From NCBI RefSeq assembly GCF_021605415.1, contig NZ_WKEQ01000043.1, positions 1-43,936 on the forward strand: a stretch of DNA of 43,936 bases, given 5' to 3'. Source of the stretch: Pseudomonas syringae. Lineage in GTDB: Bacteria; Pseudomonadota; Gammaproteobacteria; Pseudomonadales; Pseudomonadaceae. Position numbers and translations under genes: made by a program. Below the pieces are notes generated by a model that was given only the letters and a program-made list of their open reading frames with translations, did no database searches and was not told where the DNA came from. Below are positions 25,526 to 33,949 of this stretch, one piece after another. Numbering within the stretch: the stretch's first letter is position 1; each line of letters starts with the position of its first letter.

Positions 25526-27901
25526 ATGAGTGATTTTTTGAGTGCCGAGCAGCTACAAGGGCTGGATGCGTATTGGCGAGCCTCGAATTACCTGGCGGTC
25601 GGCCAGATTTATCTCAAAGACAATCCGCTGTTGACCGAGCCGCTGACCCAGGCTCATATCAAACCGCGGCTGCTGGGGCATTGGGGCACGACGCCGGGGC
25701 TCAATCTGCTTTACACCCACCTCAATCACCTGATCAATCAATATGACCTCGACATGGTGTTTATCGCTGGCCCCGGTCATGGCGCGCCGGCGGTGGTTGC
25801 GCAGACTTATCTGGAAGGCACCTTCACCGAGCTCTATCCGTCGGTTGAATGCAATACCAATGGCCTGCTTCGCCTGTTTCGTCAGTTCTCCTGGCCCTAC
25901 GGAATATCCAGCCATACCTCGCCGCAGGTACCGGGTTCGATCCATGAAGGCGGCGAGCTGGGTTATTGTCTGGCCCATGCCTACGGTGCCGCGTTTGATA
26001 ACCCGTCGCTGATCGTTGCTTGTGTGATCGGTGATGGTGAAGCCGAAACCGGCACCCTGGCGGCCAGTTGGCACTCCAACAAGTTTCTCAACCCGGCACG
26101 TGACGGCGCGGTGCTGCCGATTCTGCACCTCAATGGCTACAAGATCGCCAATCCGACCGTGCTGTCCAGAATCAGTGAAAACGAGCTGTCCGCTCTGATG
26201 TACGGCTACGGTTACGATCCGTATTACGTTGAGGGTGAAGACCCGATGCAAGTGCATCAAGCCTTGGCCGAGGCGCTCGATACGATTGTCTTCCGGATTC
26301 GTGATATTCAGCGCCACGCACGCCAGCCCGGGCCATCGAAGGCGTCGGAGCGGCCGCTCTGGCCAATGTTGATATTGCGCACGCCAAAAGGCTGGACTGG
26401 CCCGAAGTTTGTCGACGGGCATCGGGTCGAAGGTACCTGGCGTGCGCACCAAGTACCCTTGGCCGACTTCCAGCAACCGGTTCACTTGCAGCAATTGGAA
26501 GACTGGCTCAATAGCTACCGGCCCCGTGAGCTGTTTAACGCAAACGGCAGTCTGTTGCCCGACATCGCTGAACTGGCCCCCACCGGGCACCGTCGCATGA
26601 GCGCCAATCCTCACGCCAACGGCGGTGTGTTGCTGCAGCCGCTGGTGCTCCCACGATTCACCGACTACGCGGTGTCATTCGACTGTCCGGGCAGCGTTCG
26701 TGCCGAAGCGACCCGGGTATTGGGGGCGTTGCTGCGTGATGTGCTCAAGGAAAACCGGCCGTTCAATAATTTTCGTTTGTTCGGCCCGGACGAGACAGCG
26801 TCGAACCGACTGGACGCGGTCTATGAGGTCAGCGCCAAAGTCTGGATGGAGCGGCTGGAGCCGGACGATATCAACCTGGCAACCGACGGTCGTGTCATGG
26901 AAATTCTCAGCGAACAGGTTTGCGAAGGGTGGCTCGAAGGCTATCTGCTTACCGGCCGGCATGGCTTGTTGTCGTGCTATGAGGCGTTCATTCATATCAT
27001 CGACTCGATGGTCAACCAACACGCGAAATGGCTCAAAACCGCCGCAGAGGTGAAGTGGCGCAAACCGGTTGCCTCACTGAATTTATTGCTGACATCCCAT
27101 GTGTGGCGTCAGGATCACAATGGCTTTTCTCATCAGGATCCGGGCTTCCTCGATCTCGTGGCAAATAAAAAGTCCGACCTGATCAGAATCTACCTGCCAC
27201 CCGATGCCAACTGCCTGCTGTGCGTCGCCGATCACTGCCTGAAAAGCCGCGATTACATCAATGTGATCGTGGCTGGCAAACAACCGCAATGGCAGTGGCT
27301 GGACAGTGACGCCGCCATTGTTCATTGCCAGGCCGGTATCGGTCGCTGGGCCTGGGCTTGCTGTCATGACCAGGCGCCAGATGTGGTGATGGCGTGCGCC
27401 GGCGATGTGCCGACCCTGGAGACCCTGGCCGCAGTGACGCTGCTGCGCGACTATGTGCCCGATCTGCGAGTGCGGGTGATCAATGTCGTTGACTTGATGG
27501 TCTTGCAACCGTCCTCTCAACATCCCCATGGTTTGCCGGACGTCACCTTCGACGAGCTGTTCACGATGGATGCACCGGTGATCTTCGCCTTTCACGGTTA
27601 TCCCGCGCTGATCCACCGGTTGGTCTACAAACGCCATAATCACGAAAACTTTCACGTTCGCGGTTTCAAGGAAGAGGGCGCCACCACGACACCGTTCGAC
27701 ATGGCGGTGATCAACAACCTGGATCGCTACCAACTGGCACTGGACGTCATCGAACGCGTGCCACGCTTGCAGGATCAGGTCGACGCCGCGCGGGCGCGAT
27801 ATTGGGCCACGATGGAGAGGCACAAGCTGTACCTGATTGAAGAGGGCCAGGACATGCCCGAAGTGCTCAATTGGCAGTGGACACCGGCGGTTGATCGTTG
27901 A
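25526..27901 (+). CDS. xfp: Phosphoketolase (xylulose-5-P/fructose-6-P)
   Basis: 791 residues, normal for the family (about 790-820). The ATG at 25526 was chosen for its GGAG at 25515; a TTG lies five codons upstream. Motifs in order: GHWGTTPGLNLLYTHLNHLI (about 53-72), GPGHGAPAVVAQTYLEGTF (about 85), the thiamine-diphosphate site GDGEAETG (about 169) with LHLNGYKIANPT completing the GDG-x25-30-N motif, and late RVINVVDLMVLQP and FAFHGYPALIHRLVY. It splits xylulose-5-P or fructose-6-P with phosphate into acetyl phosphate plus glyceraldehyde-3-P or erythrose-4-P. With an acetate kinase this yields ATP without oxygen; no ackA is in the window. The perfect ANR box upstream points to induction at low oxygen. 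Confidence 0.96.
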   Translation: MSDFLSAEQLQGLDAYWRASNYLAVGQIYLKDNPLLTEPLTQAHIKPRLLGHWGTTPGLNLLYTHLNHLINQYDLDMVFIAGPGHGAPAVVAQTYLEGTFTELYPSVECNTNGLLRLFRQFSWPYGISSHTSPQVPGSIHEGGELGYCLAHAYGAAFDNPSLIVACVIGDGEAETGTLAASWHSNKFLNPARDGAVLPILHLNGYKIANPTVLSRISENELSALMYGYGYDPYYVEGEDPMQVHQALAEALDTIVFRIRDIQRHARQPGPSKASERPLWPMLILRTPKGWTGPKFVDGHRVEGTWRAHQVPLADFQQPVHLQQLEDWLNSYRPRELFNANGSLLPDIAELAPTGHRRMSANPHANGGVLLQPLVLPRFTDYAVSFDCPGSVRAEATRVLGALLRDVLKENRPFNNFRLFGPDETASNRLDAVYEVSAKVWMERLEPDDINLATDGRVMEILSEQVCEGWLEGYLLTGRHGLLSCYEAFIHIIDSMVNQHAKWLKTAAEVKWRKPVASLNLLLTSHVWRQDHNGFSHQDPGFLDLVANKKSDLIRIYLPPDANCLLCVADHCLKSRDYINVIVAGKQPQWQWLDSDAAIVHCQAGIGRWAWACCHDQAPDVVMACAGDVPTLETLAAVTLLRDYVPDLRVRVINVVDLMVLQPSSQHPHGLPDVTFDELFTMDAPVIFAFHGYPALIHRLVYKRHNHENFHVRGFKEEGATTTPFDMAVINNLDRYQLALDVIERVPRLQDQVDAARARYWATMERHKLYLIEEGQDMPEVLNWQWTPAVDR

Positions 27902-27963
27902 CCGCTGGATGACTGCTCGAGTGGTTGAGGTGCGCTGATACGACTATCGCCAGCCGCGGTTAG

Positions 27964-27977
27964 TTGATAAAGATCAG
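27964..27977. promoter_or_regulatory. ANR/FNR box (TTGAT-AAAG-ATCAG)
   Basis: One mismatch in the last base. It lies 77 bases before the OprI-like gene, with the same geometry as the perfect boxes. Confidence 0.7.
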
Positions 27978-28053
27978 AGTCTGCATCCGATGAAGTCAGA
28001 TACTGAAACGGCCATCTTTGGCGTTGAGCCGTGACTGAATCGAGGGAAGACCC

Positions 28054-28305
28054 ATGGACAAGCGCTTATCCGCTGCCTTGCTGAGCATCCTATTAGCGAC
28101 AACCGCCGGTTGCAGTAACCGGCATGCACAGGAACTCGACGCGCGACTTGATTCTGCGCAAAACAATGCGGCGACGGCTCGGCTCAGGGCGGACGAAGCG
28201 GCAATCAAAGCAGAACAGGCCGCACAGGCAGCCGCTCAGGCGCAGCGAATGGCCGAGGAGGCGAATCTGCGGGCCAGCCGCATGCTGGAAGCGCCGCGCC
28301 GATAA
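28054..28305 (+). CDS. OprI/Lpp-like alanine-zipper lipoprotein
   Basis: 83 residues, the length of the abundant Pseudomonas lipoprotein OprI. The signal MDKRLSAALLSILLATTAGC ends in a lipobox at Cys20. The mature part is one long helix with alanines in heptad positions (ARLDSAQNNAATARLRADEA; AEQAAQAAAQAQRMAEEANL), forming the alanine-zipper trimer typical of OprI/Lpp. OprI ends in RK. This protein ends RMLEAPRR, without the terminal lysine that links Lpp to peptidoglycan, so it is probably a free form. The upstream ANR box suggests it replaces or supplements OprI at low oxygen. A UspE-like gene follows after about 60 bases and is probably co-transcribed. Confidence 0.85.
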   Translation: MDKRLSAALLSILLATTAGCSNRHAQELDARLDSAQNNAATARLRADEAAIKAEQAAQAAAQAQRMAEEANLRASRMLEAPRR

Positions 28306-28365
28306 GGCATTGCAGGGAGAACAGAAGTCGGGGTTGCGTGACGTTTTTCCATGGTGAGGTGCGTG

Positions 28366-29286
28366 GTGCTCAAACTCAAACGTATGTTGTTGTTGGCCCC
28401 CGCCGAGATGACGCGCACCCCTGCCTTCGATCGTGCCTACGCGCTGGCATGTGCGACCGGTGCATGTCTGCACATCGTTGCGTTCGACTATATCCAGTCG
28501 CTGGCCGTGGCTGGATTGTTCGATCACGATGCCATGGCGCAAGCGCGGGAGGGCTATTTGCAGGTGCATCGTCACTGGCTGGAGCAGCAGGCCCGGTTTC
28601 AAAGACCCACCGGCATGCAGGTGACGACTGAAGTGGTCTGGGCAAAATCGAACCTGGCGCAAGTGCTGGCGTATGTGAATGACTTTCGGCCGGATCTGGT
28701 CATCAAGGATGTTCACCATGTGCCAGCACTTGACCGGGTGTTTCATCGGCCCCTCGACTGGCACTTGTTGCGCGATTGTCCCGCTGACGTGCACCTGGTC
28801 ACCGAAGCGAAAAACCCCAGGCTGTTGAAAATCCTCGCCGCCGTCGACTTGTCTCATCTGGAAGACTTGAGCCAAGGGCTCAATGACCGGGTTCTCGACC
28901 TGGCTTCAACGCTGGCGGCGTCTTGCGGCGCGGCGTTGCACCTGTTCAACGTGGGCAACTGGTCGGTGCTGGAACACGCGCCCATCAGCGTGCCGACATT
29001 GAGCCTGGACAGGTTCATGCGCGAGGCGGTCAATGATGCGCAGGAAGAGGCATTCGAAGCCCTCGCCGAGCGCTACGGCGTCGAACCAGAACGCCGTCAC
29101 CTGCTGATCGGAACGCCTCAGAAAGTGATTGGCCGCTTCGCTCAGGAGCAACACTTCGATACGTTAGTGCTGGGCACCGCTTACCCGAACCTGCTCAACA
29201 CGTTTCTCGGGAGTACGGCCGAACAGGTTCTGAACCGCGCGCCGTGCAGCTTGACCATCGCCAAGCCGCGACCTTGTTGCCAATGA
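28366..29286 (+). CDS. Tandem-domain universal stress protein (UspE-like), copy 4
   Basis: 306 residues from a GTG at 28366, preceded by GAGG at good spacing and aligning with the start of copy 2. An ATG five codons upstream (28351) is the alternative. Domain 1 contains LLLAPAEMTRTPAFDRAYAL and ends RPLDWHLLRDCPADVHLV. Domain 2 contains FDTLVLGTAYPNLLNTFLG and STAEQVLNRAPCSLTIAKP. The nucleotide loop is degenerate. No box or terminator lies between it and the OprI-like gene, so both probably use the ANR box at 27964. Confidence 0.88.
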   Translation: MLKLKRMLLLAPAEMTRTPAFDRAYALACATGACLHIVAFDYIQSLAVAGLFDHDAMAQAREGYLQVHRHWLEQQARFQRPTGMQVTTEVVWAKSNLAQVLAYVNDFRPDLVIKDVHHVPALDRVFHRPLDWHLLRDCPADVHLVTEAKNPRLLKILAAVDLSHLEDLSQGLNDRVLDLASTLAASCGAALHLFNVGNWSVLEHAPISVPTLSLDRFMREAVNDAQEEAFEALAERYGVEPERRHLLIGTPQKVIGRFAQEQHFDTLVLGTAYPNLLNTFLGSTAEQVLNRAPCSLTIAKPRPCCQ

Positions 29287-29308
29287 GGTCAAGCGTTCGC
29301 AACCCTGT

Positions 29309-29322
29309 TTGATAAAAATCAA
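29309..29322. promoter_or_regulatory. ANR/FNR box (TTGAT-AAAA-ATCAA)
   Basis: A perfect consensus 59 bases upstream of the beta-CASP gene start at 29382, just after the preceding Usp stop. A start about 41 bases downstream of its centre leaves a leader of about 25 bases. Confidence 0.87.
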
Positions 29323-29381
29323 CTGTTCTTGAGCCCAAAGGAGCAATCGTTAGCGCTCCCGCAATGTTCAAGGAGATCACC

Positions 29382-30737
29382 ATGCGCATGACATTTCTCG
29401 GTGCAGCAGGCACGGTAACGGGCAGTAAATATCTGCTGGAACATAACGGGCGGCATGTGTTGATCGACTGCGGGCTGTTCCAGGGTTACAAGCAATTGCG
29501 CTTGCACAACTGGGATGCTTTTCAGCTTGAGGGGCGCGAGCTCGACGCAATCGTGCTGACCCATGCCCATCTCGATCACAGCGGCTATCTGCCGGTACTG
29601 GTACGTAACGGTTACCGCGGGCCGATCTATGCAACGCCAGCCACTTGCGAGCTGGTGAAAATCCTACTGCTGGACAGTGGTCGATTGCAGGAAGAGGAGG
29701 CGGAATTTGCAAACCGGCATGGACTCTCCAAGCACTCGCCGGCCTTGCCGCTTTACACCGAACAGGATGCTCAACAGACGCTGAAGCTGCTGCGTCCGGT
29801 GGCGTTACATCATCGTGTGGTTATTGTTCCTGACCTGAGCATTTTGTTGCGGTATGCAGGGCATATCCTCGGGGCGGCGACCGTGGAAATTGTCACGCAG
29901 AGCACCACACTCGTGTTTTCCGGTGATTTGGGCAGACCCAATGATCCCGTCATGTACGCACCGGAAACCATCGAACATGCGGATTATTTGTTAATCGAGT
30001 CCACCTACGGCGATCGCAAGCACCCCGTGGAGGATGTCGAGCAACAACTGGCACAAGTTATCTCTCGCACGGCTTTGCGTCATGGCATCACGCTGGTGCC
30101 TTCGTTTGCCGTCGGGCGCACTCAGTTGCTGTTGTATTACCTGTATCGGTTGATACAGAAAAATGAAATTCCGCATTTACCGGTTTATCTGAATAGCCCG
30201 ATGGCCACCGACGTCACCAAGCTGTATGAGCGCTTTCGCACTGAACACAGGCTGTCGGCGCAGGACTGCGAGGGCATGTGCCATGTCGCGCAATTCGTGC
30301 GAACCACCCGCGAGTCCATTGATCTGGATAAACGCCGTGACCCGTCAGTAATCATCGCCGCCAGCGGCATGGCCACCGGTGGACGTGTGGTGTATCACCT
30401 GAAAACGATGGCGCCCAACCCGGTCAATACGCTGCTGATGCCTGGCTTCCAGGCGGGAGGAACACGCGGCGCACATATCGTTGCGGGGGCTCCTTCTGTA
30501 CGCATCCATGGCCAGGAGGTACCGATTCGGGCAGAGGTGGTGCCCATGGGAACGTTGTCGGCTCACGCCGACGCGGATGAAATAATCCAATGGCTGCGCG
30601 GATTCAAGCAGCCCCCGAAACATACTTACGTGGTACACGGAGAGCCTGAGGCATCGGACGTGTTGCGCCAACGCATCACACGAGAACTGGGCTGGTCGGT
30701 TTCAGTTCCGGAGTACCGCGACTGTGTTGAGCTCTAG
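29382..30737 (+). CDS. Beta-CASP metallo-beta-lactamase-fold hydrolase (RNA-processing type)
   Basis: 451 residues; start MRMTFLGAAGTVTGSKYLLE at an ATG with AAGGAG upstream; an earlier Met six codons before is less likely. The MBL core shows LTHAHLDHSGYLP (about 60-72), the HxHxDH zinc motif, then AGHILGAATVEI and FSGDLGRPNDP. The beta-CASP and RMMBL parts follow: LVPSFAVGRTQLLLYYLYRL, IIAASGMATGGRVVYHLK, LSAHADADEIIQWL and the late zinc His in VVHGEPEA. Relatives such as archaeal CPSF homologues, YSH1/CPSF73 and bacterial YSH1-like enzymes cut or trim RNA. An RNase role at low oxygen is likely but unproven. It is transcribed from its own ANR box. Confidence 0.92.
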   Translation: MRMTFLGAAGTVTGSKYLLEHNGRHVLIDCGLFQGYKQLRLHNWDAFQLEGRELDAIVLTHAHLDHSGYLPVLVRNGYRGPIYATPATCELVKILLLDSGRLQEEEAEFANRHGLSKHSPALPLYTEQDAQQTLKLLRPVALHHRVVIVPDLSILLRYAGHILGAATVEIVTQSTTLVFSGDLGRPNDPVMYAPETIEHADYLLIESTYGDRKHPVEDVEQQLAQVISRTALRHGITLVPSFAVGRTQLLLYYLYRLIQKNEIPHLPVYLNSPMATDVTKLYERFRTEHRLSAQDCEGMCHVAQFVRTTRESIDLDKRRDPSVIIAASGMATGGRVVYHLKTMAPNPVNTLLMPGFQAGGTRGAHIVAGAPSVRIHGQEVPIRAEVVPMGTLSAHADADEIIQWLRGFKQPPKHTYVVHGEPEASDVLRQRITRELGWSVSVPEYRDCVEL

Positions 30738-30866
30738 AGGGTTAGCATCGGCCACTGTAAAAAAGCCCGAGGATGGAGATAAAGGGTCGTTACGGAATTA
30801 CTGTTGATACACGATGTAAACGAAGAACCTTTCATCCCCACTCCAATGGGGTGATCAGGCCGCGCA

Positions 30867-31850
30867 TCAGGGGGTGAGCACGATCGCACCGTTGAACTGA
30901 CCGGCCCGCAAATACGCCAGTGCCTGATTGGCGTCGTCCAGAGCAAACCGTGTGATGTCACAGTGCACGGGGATGTGCTGCAACGTTTCGAAAAACGCCT
31001 TGCCGTCTTCGCGGGTCAGGTTGGCCACCGAGCGGACGCTGCGCTCGCCCCACAGCAGGCGATAAGGAAAAGCGGGGATGTCGCTCATGTGAATACCGGC
31101 GCAGATCACGCAGCCGCCCTTGACAGTGACGGCCAGGGCGAGCGGCACCAGCGCACCGACGGGGGCGAAAATCAGACTGGCGTCGAGCAGGTGCGGTGGA
31201 GGCTGATCCGACGGGCCGGCCCATTCGGCCCCCAAGGATCGGGCATAGGCCTGGCCTTCACTGTCATCCGGTCGAGTGAAGGCATACACCTGCTGTCCCC
31301 GGCCCTGCGCCACCTGAATCGCCAGATGCGCGGCTGCACCGAAACCATACAGGCCCAAGTGGCGTGCGCCTTTGGCCATTTGCAACGCCCGAAAGCCGAT
31401 CAGCCCGGCACACAGCAACGGTGCAGCCTGAATGTCCGAGAGCACGTCGGGAATCGCGAAACAGAAGCGGCTGTCCGCCACGGTGTATTCGGCGTAACCA
31501 CCGTCCAGATGACAACCGATGAACTGCGCCTGATCACAAAGGTTCTCCCGGCCGGAACGGCAGAACTCACACTGGCCGCAAGTCCAGCCGAGCCAGGGAA
31601 CGCCCACCCGCAGGCCGAGCCAGTCAGGTGCTACGTCCGCGCCCACCGCAGTGACTTCGCCAACGATTTCATGGCCTGGCACCCGCGGCAGTACCGCTTG
31701 TGGTAACTCACCGTCCACCAGATGCAGGTCAGTGCGGCAAACGCCGCACGCCAGGACTTTGATCAACAATTGGTGGGGGCCGGGGAGCGGAACGGGGCGC
31801 TCTTCGCGTTGCAGCGGCTGGCCGGGAATATGCAGAACCATGGCACGCAT
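30867..31850 (-). CDS. Zinc-dependent alcohol dehydrogenase (AdhA/AdhP-like)
   Basis: 327 residues; ATG at 31850 with GGGAGG upstream. A medium-chain dehydrogenase with catalytic zinc residues Cys38 or Cys35 (LACGVCRTDLH) and His in VPGHEIVGEV. It has a structural zinc lobe, CGQCEFCRSGRENLC, which the other dehydrogenase of the window lacks. The Rossmann stretch reads HLGLYGFGAAAHLAIQVA. It is somewhat shorter than the usual 340 residues. The likely reaction is reduction of acetaldehyde or other short aldehydes with NADH, or the reverse. A perfect ANR box lies upstream at 32019. It is convergent with the beta-CASP gene. Confidence 0.9.
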   Translation of the reverse strand: MRAMVLHIPGQPLQREERPVPLPGPHQLLIKVLACGVCRTDLHLVDGELPQAVLPRVPGHEIVGEVTAVGADVAPDWLGLRVGVPWLGWTCGQCEFCRSGRENLCDQAQFIGCHLDGGYAEYTVADSRFCFAIPDVLSDIQAAPLLCAGLIGFRALQMAKGARHLGLYGFGAAAHLAIQVAQGRGQQVYAFTRPDDSEGQAYARSLGAEWAGPSDQPPPHLLDASLIFAPVGALVPLALAVTVKGGCVICAGIHMSDIPAFPYRLLWGERSVRSVANLTREDGKAFFETLQHIPVHCDITRFALDDANQALAYLRAGQFNGAIVLTP

Positions 31851-32018
31851 GACAATCCTCCCAGCCTATTTCTTCGTGACGCATTTTCAGCGCGTCGCTC
31901 CTGGATCAACAGGCATGGCTCTGAAACGTTGCGAAAGCTTCAGCAGAAAGCCTGCGGCCTGCGTCGCCGATAGCCAGAGCGCTTACACGCCATTCAACTT
32001 GAATGCCGGTGGTGAAAC

Positions 32019-32032
32019 TTGATGTAAATCAA
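32019..32032. promoter_or_regulatory. ANR/FNR box (TTGAT-GTAA-ATCAA)
   Basis: A perfect consensus. It probably serves the minus-strand alcohol dehydrogenase; if the site is at -41.5, the leader would be about 134 bases. Confidence 0.8.
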
Positions 32033-32128
32033 GTCTTGAACGTTTCAGACGCCCCGAAGTACCAATTGGGTCGTGTTCGCCCGTGGACGTGTGCTGGACA
32101 CCGACGCGCCAGGCGCTTTGGCGCGCAT

Positions 32129-32142
32129 TTGATTTAGATCAA
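32129..32142. promoter_or_regulatory. ANR/FNR box (TTGAT-TTAG-ATCAA)
   Basis: A perfect consensus centred about 77 bases before the Usp start at 32213, the same geometry as at 21715 and 25443. Confidence 0.87.
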
Positions 32143-32212
32143 GGCCCGGCCGGCAATGAAGGTCGAATCTGGAGGTGCGCTGATCGAATACGCTCCCAAG
32201 TAGAGGCAACCC

Positions 32213-33097
32213 ATGAGCCAGTATCAACGGCTGTTACTGATCATCAATCCGGCGTTACGCCACTCCCCTGCAATCAATCACGCGGCTGCACTGGCCAAGG
32301 CCAGCGGCGCAAGCTTGCATATCGCCGCGTTAATAAAGTCGCTCGATCTGTTGTCGTTTCTTGAACAAGGCGATCGGGAAACGGAGCGTGAGAACTACCT
32401 GCAGGAGCACCGCGGCTGGCTAAATGCCCAGACGAACAATTTGCGTGCGCGCGGACTTGCGGTGACGGCGGAAGTCGCTTGGGCCGATGACTTGCAGGAA
32501 GACATTCTTGCGCATGTCATGGAGATGCAGCCCGACTTGCTGATCAAGGAAATTCAGCATGAGTCGGTGCTCAAACGTGCCTTCTTCACACCGCTGGACT
32601 GGTACTTGCTGCGACACTGTCCGATACCCGTCTACCTGGTGGGTGGCAGCGGCTTTGTATTGCCGCGCAAGATTGTCGCGGCGGTTGAAGTGTCAGAGCG
32701 CGAGTCTGACGACAATGAACTCAACGAGCGGATTATCCAGCAAGCAACTGGCTTGGCGATGCAGTGTGGCGCCGAGTTGCATTTGCTGTACGCCTGCGAT
32801 ATTTCCGCCGGTTATCTGGCGGACATGGACGGGTTGACGCTTGCCGAACTCACCAAGTCGCTACGTCAAGATCTGGCGAAAAATTTCCTCAACCTGGCGA
32901 GTCGATATGGCGTGTCCGCCGACCATCGACACTTCATGTTGGGGCACCCCGTTTCGGTTCTGAGCGAGTTCGCCAACGAGCAGAACATCGATGTCATCGT
33001 CATGGGTAAAGTGCAGTCGCACGGGGTGGGTAAGCTTTTAGGCAGTACGACCGAACACATTCTGTATCAGGTGCCATGCTGCATTATGGCGGTATAG
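32213..33097 (+). CDS. Tandem-domain universal stress protein (UspE-like), copy 5
   Basis: 294 residues starting MSQYQRLLLIINPALRHSPA, with AGAGG before the ATG. Domain 1 ends FFTPLDWYLLRHCPIPVYLV. Domain 2 contains NIDVIVMGKVQSHGVGKLLG and STTEHILYQVPCCIMAV, with a short, degenerate nucleotide loop. It is the shortest of the five copies. It is followed by a hairpin shared with the convergent Hsp20 gene. The perfect ANR box upstream implies induction under low oxygen. Confidence 0.9.
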   Translation: MSQYQRLLLIINPALRHSPAINHAAALAKASGASLHIAALIKSLDLLSFLEQGDRETERENYLQEHRGWLNAQTNNLRARGLAVTAEVAWADDLQEDILAHVMEMQPDLLIKEIQHESVLKRAFFTPLDWYLLRHCPIPVYLVGGSGFVLPRKIVAAVEVSERESDDNELNERIIQQATGLAMQCGAELHLLYACDISAGYLADMDGLTLAELTKSLRQDLAKNFLNLASRYGVSADHRHFMLGHPVSVLSEFANEQNIDVIVMGKVQSHGVGKLLGSTTEHILYQVPCCIMAV

Positions 33098-33152
33098 ACG
33101 CACCGGCGGCCGTGGGCCCACGCCTTCGATGCTTTTTACCGCGCGTTGCGTG

Positions 33153-33186
33153 CAACAAAAAACCCCTGCCAGTTACCCGGCAGGGG
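33153..33186 (-). terminator. Intrinsic terminator of the Hsp20 gene
   Basis: CCCCTGCC and GGCAGGGG form an 8-bp GC-rich stem with an eight-base loop. Read on the minus strand, the stem is followed by six Ts, the classic intrinsic-terminator layout, 16 bases after the Hsp20 stop. The opposite orientation has no U-run. Confidence 0.85.
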
Positions 33187-33202
33187 CAGGTCAGCCTGGG
33201 AT

Positions 33203-33745
33203 TCACTCGCCTTTGATTGGCACGACTTTATCCGCTTTCATGGCTTCGGGCTTTTTCGGCAGCGAGATGGTCAGCACTCCCTTGCTGAAACTCGCGTCGA
33301 TCTTCTCGGCATCGACACCTTTGGGCAAGTTAAACACCCGCTCGAAAGAGCCGTAGTGGCGCTCGCTGAGATGATAGCCCTTCCTTTTTTCTTCCTTGTC
33401 CTCTTTCTTTTCACCCTTGATGATCAAGCTGCCATTGGACAGCGTGACCTCAATGTTTTTCTGATCCATCCCGGGCAGCTCAGCTGCGATTTCATAGCTT
33501 TTGTCTTTCTCGCAGATGTCCACGGCAGGCAGACCGTGGCCGATCAGCTCTCGACGCCAGAGCGGCTGCACATCGAATAGCCCGCGCCCGAAAGGCGACA
33601 GACCAGAGCCGCGATTGAAGTCTTCGAACAGGTGATCAACCTGTTGCCGAAGCTTATCCAAGGGACGCCAGAGGTCTGTCGCCACTGGATGCTGACTGCC
33701 TTTGTTGTCGCTGTGTACTGGCACTTTCTTTTCACTGTTGCTCAT
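33203..33745 (-). CDS. Hsp20/alpha-crystallin small heat-shock protein
   Basis: 180 residues; the ATG at 33745 has GAGGAG upstream. Residues about 1-70 form a variable N-arm (LDKLRQQVDHLFEDFNRGSG). The alpha-crystallin domain follows (about 75-170): GLPAVDICEKDKSYEIAAEL, PGMDQKNIEVTLSNGSLII, then SFERVFNLPKGVDAEKIDAS and the signature GVLTISLPKK. It lacks a classical IxI tail. Such proteins hold unfolding clients in soluble form for refolding by other chaperones. It belongs to the class related to HspA/Hsp20 of low-oxygen clusters, not IbpA. The long leader contains hairpins, and an ANR box lies at 33950. Confidence 0.95.
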   Translation of the reverse strand: MSNSEKKVPVHSDNKGSQHPVATDLWRPLDKLRQQVDHLFEDFNRGSGLSPFGRGLFDVQPLWRRELIGHGLPAVDICEKDKSYEIAAELPGMDQKNIEVTLSNGSLIIKGEKKEDKEEKRKGYHLSERHYGSFERVFNLPKGVDAEKIDASFSKGVLTISLPKKPEAMKADKVVPIKGE

Positions 33746-33896
33746 TTTGACTTGCTCCTCTTGAGTAGTAGGGATGGATCGCCAACTCATTTGCAGATCC
33801 ACCACCACAGAACAAACACGACGCTGGCCCCTACAAGGCCAGTGTCCCGGACCGCAGCATCCGTCCGGCGAAGGCTGCGGCCGTCGAGATAATGAC

Positions 33897-33916
33897 CAGC
33901 AGTCCAGCGACTGCTG
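33897..33916. other. Perfect 8-bp hairpin near the Hsp20 promoter
   Basis: CAGCAGTC and GACTGCTG are separated by a four-base loop. It lies at or just upstream of the expected Hsp20 transcription start, so it could be a protein-binding palindrome or the first hairpin of the mRNA leader. Confidence 0.5.
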
Positions 33917-33949
33917 ACCCTAACTTCTACGTGTCCGTCCAATCGCTGA

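Larger units (their letters stand above)
31851..32212. promoter_or_regulatory. Divergent promoter region with two ANR boxes
   Basis: These 362 bases separate the minus-strand dehydrogenase from the plus-strand Usp gene. They contain two perfect ANR boxes (32019 and 32129), one suitably placed for each direction. I see no gene. Confidence 0.75.

Noticed and set aside
30740..30870. Possible bidirectional terminator between the beta-CASP and dehydrogenase genes
   Set aside because: The best stem (CCCCA/TGGGG) is only 5 bp and has no U-run on either side.
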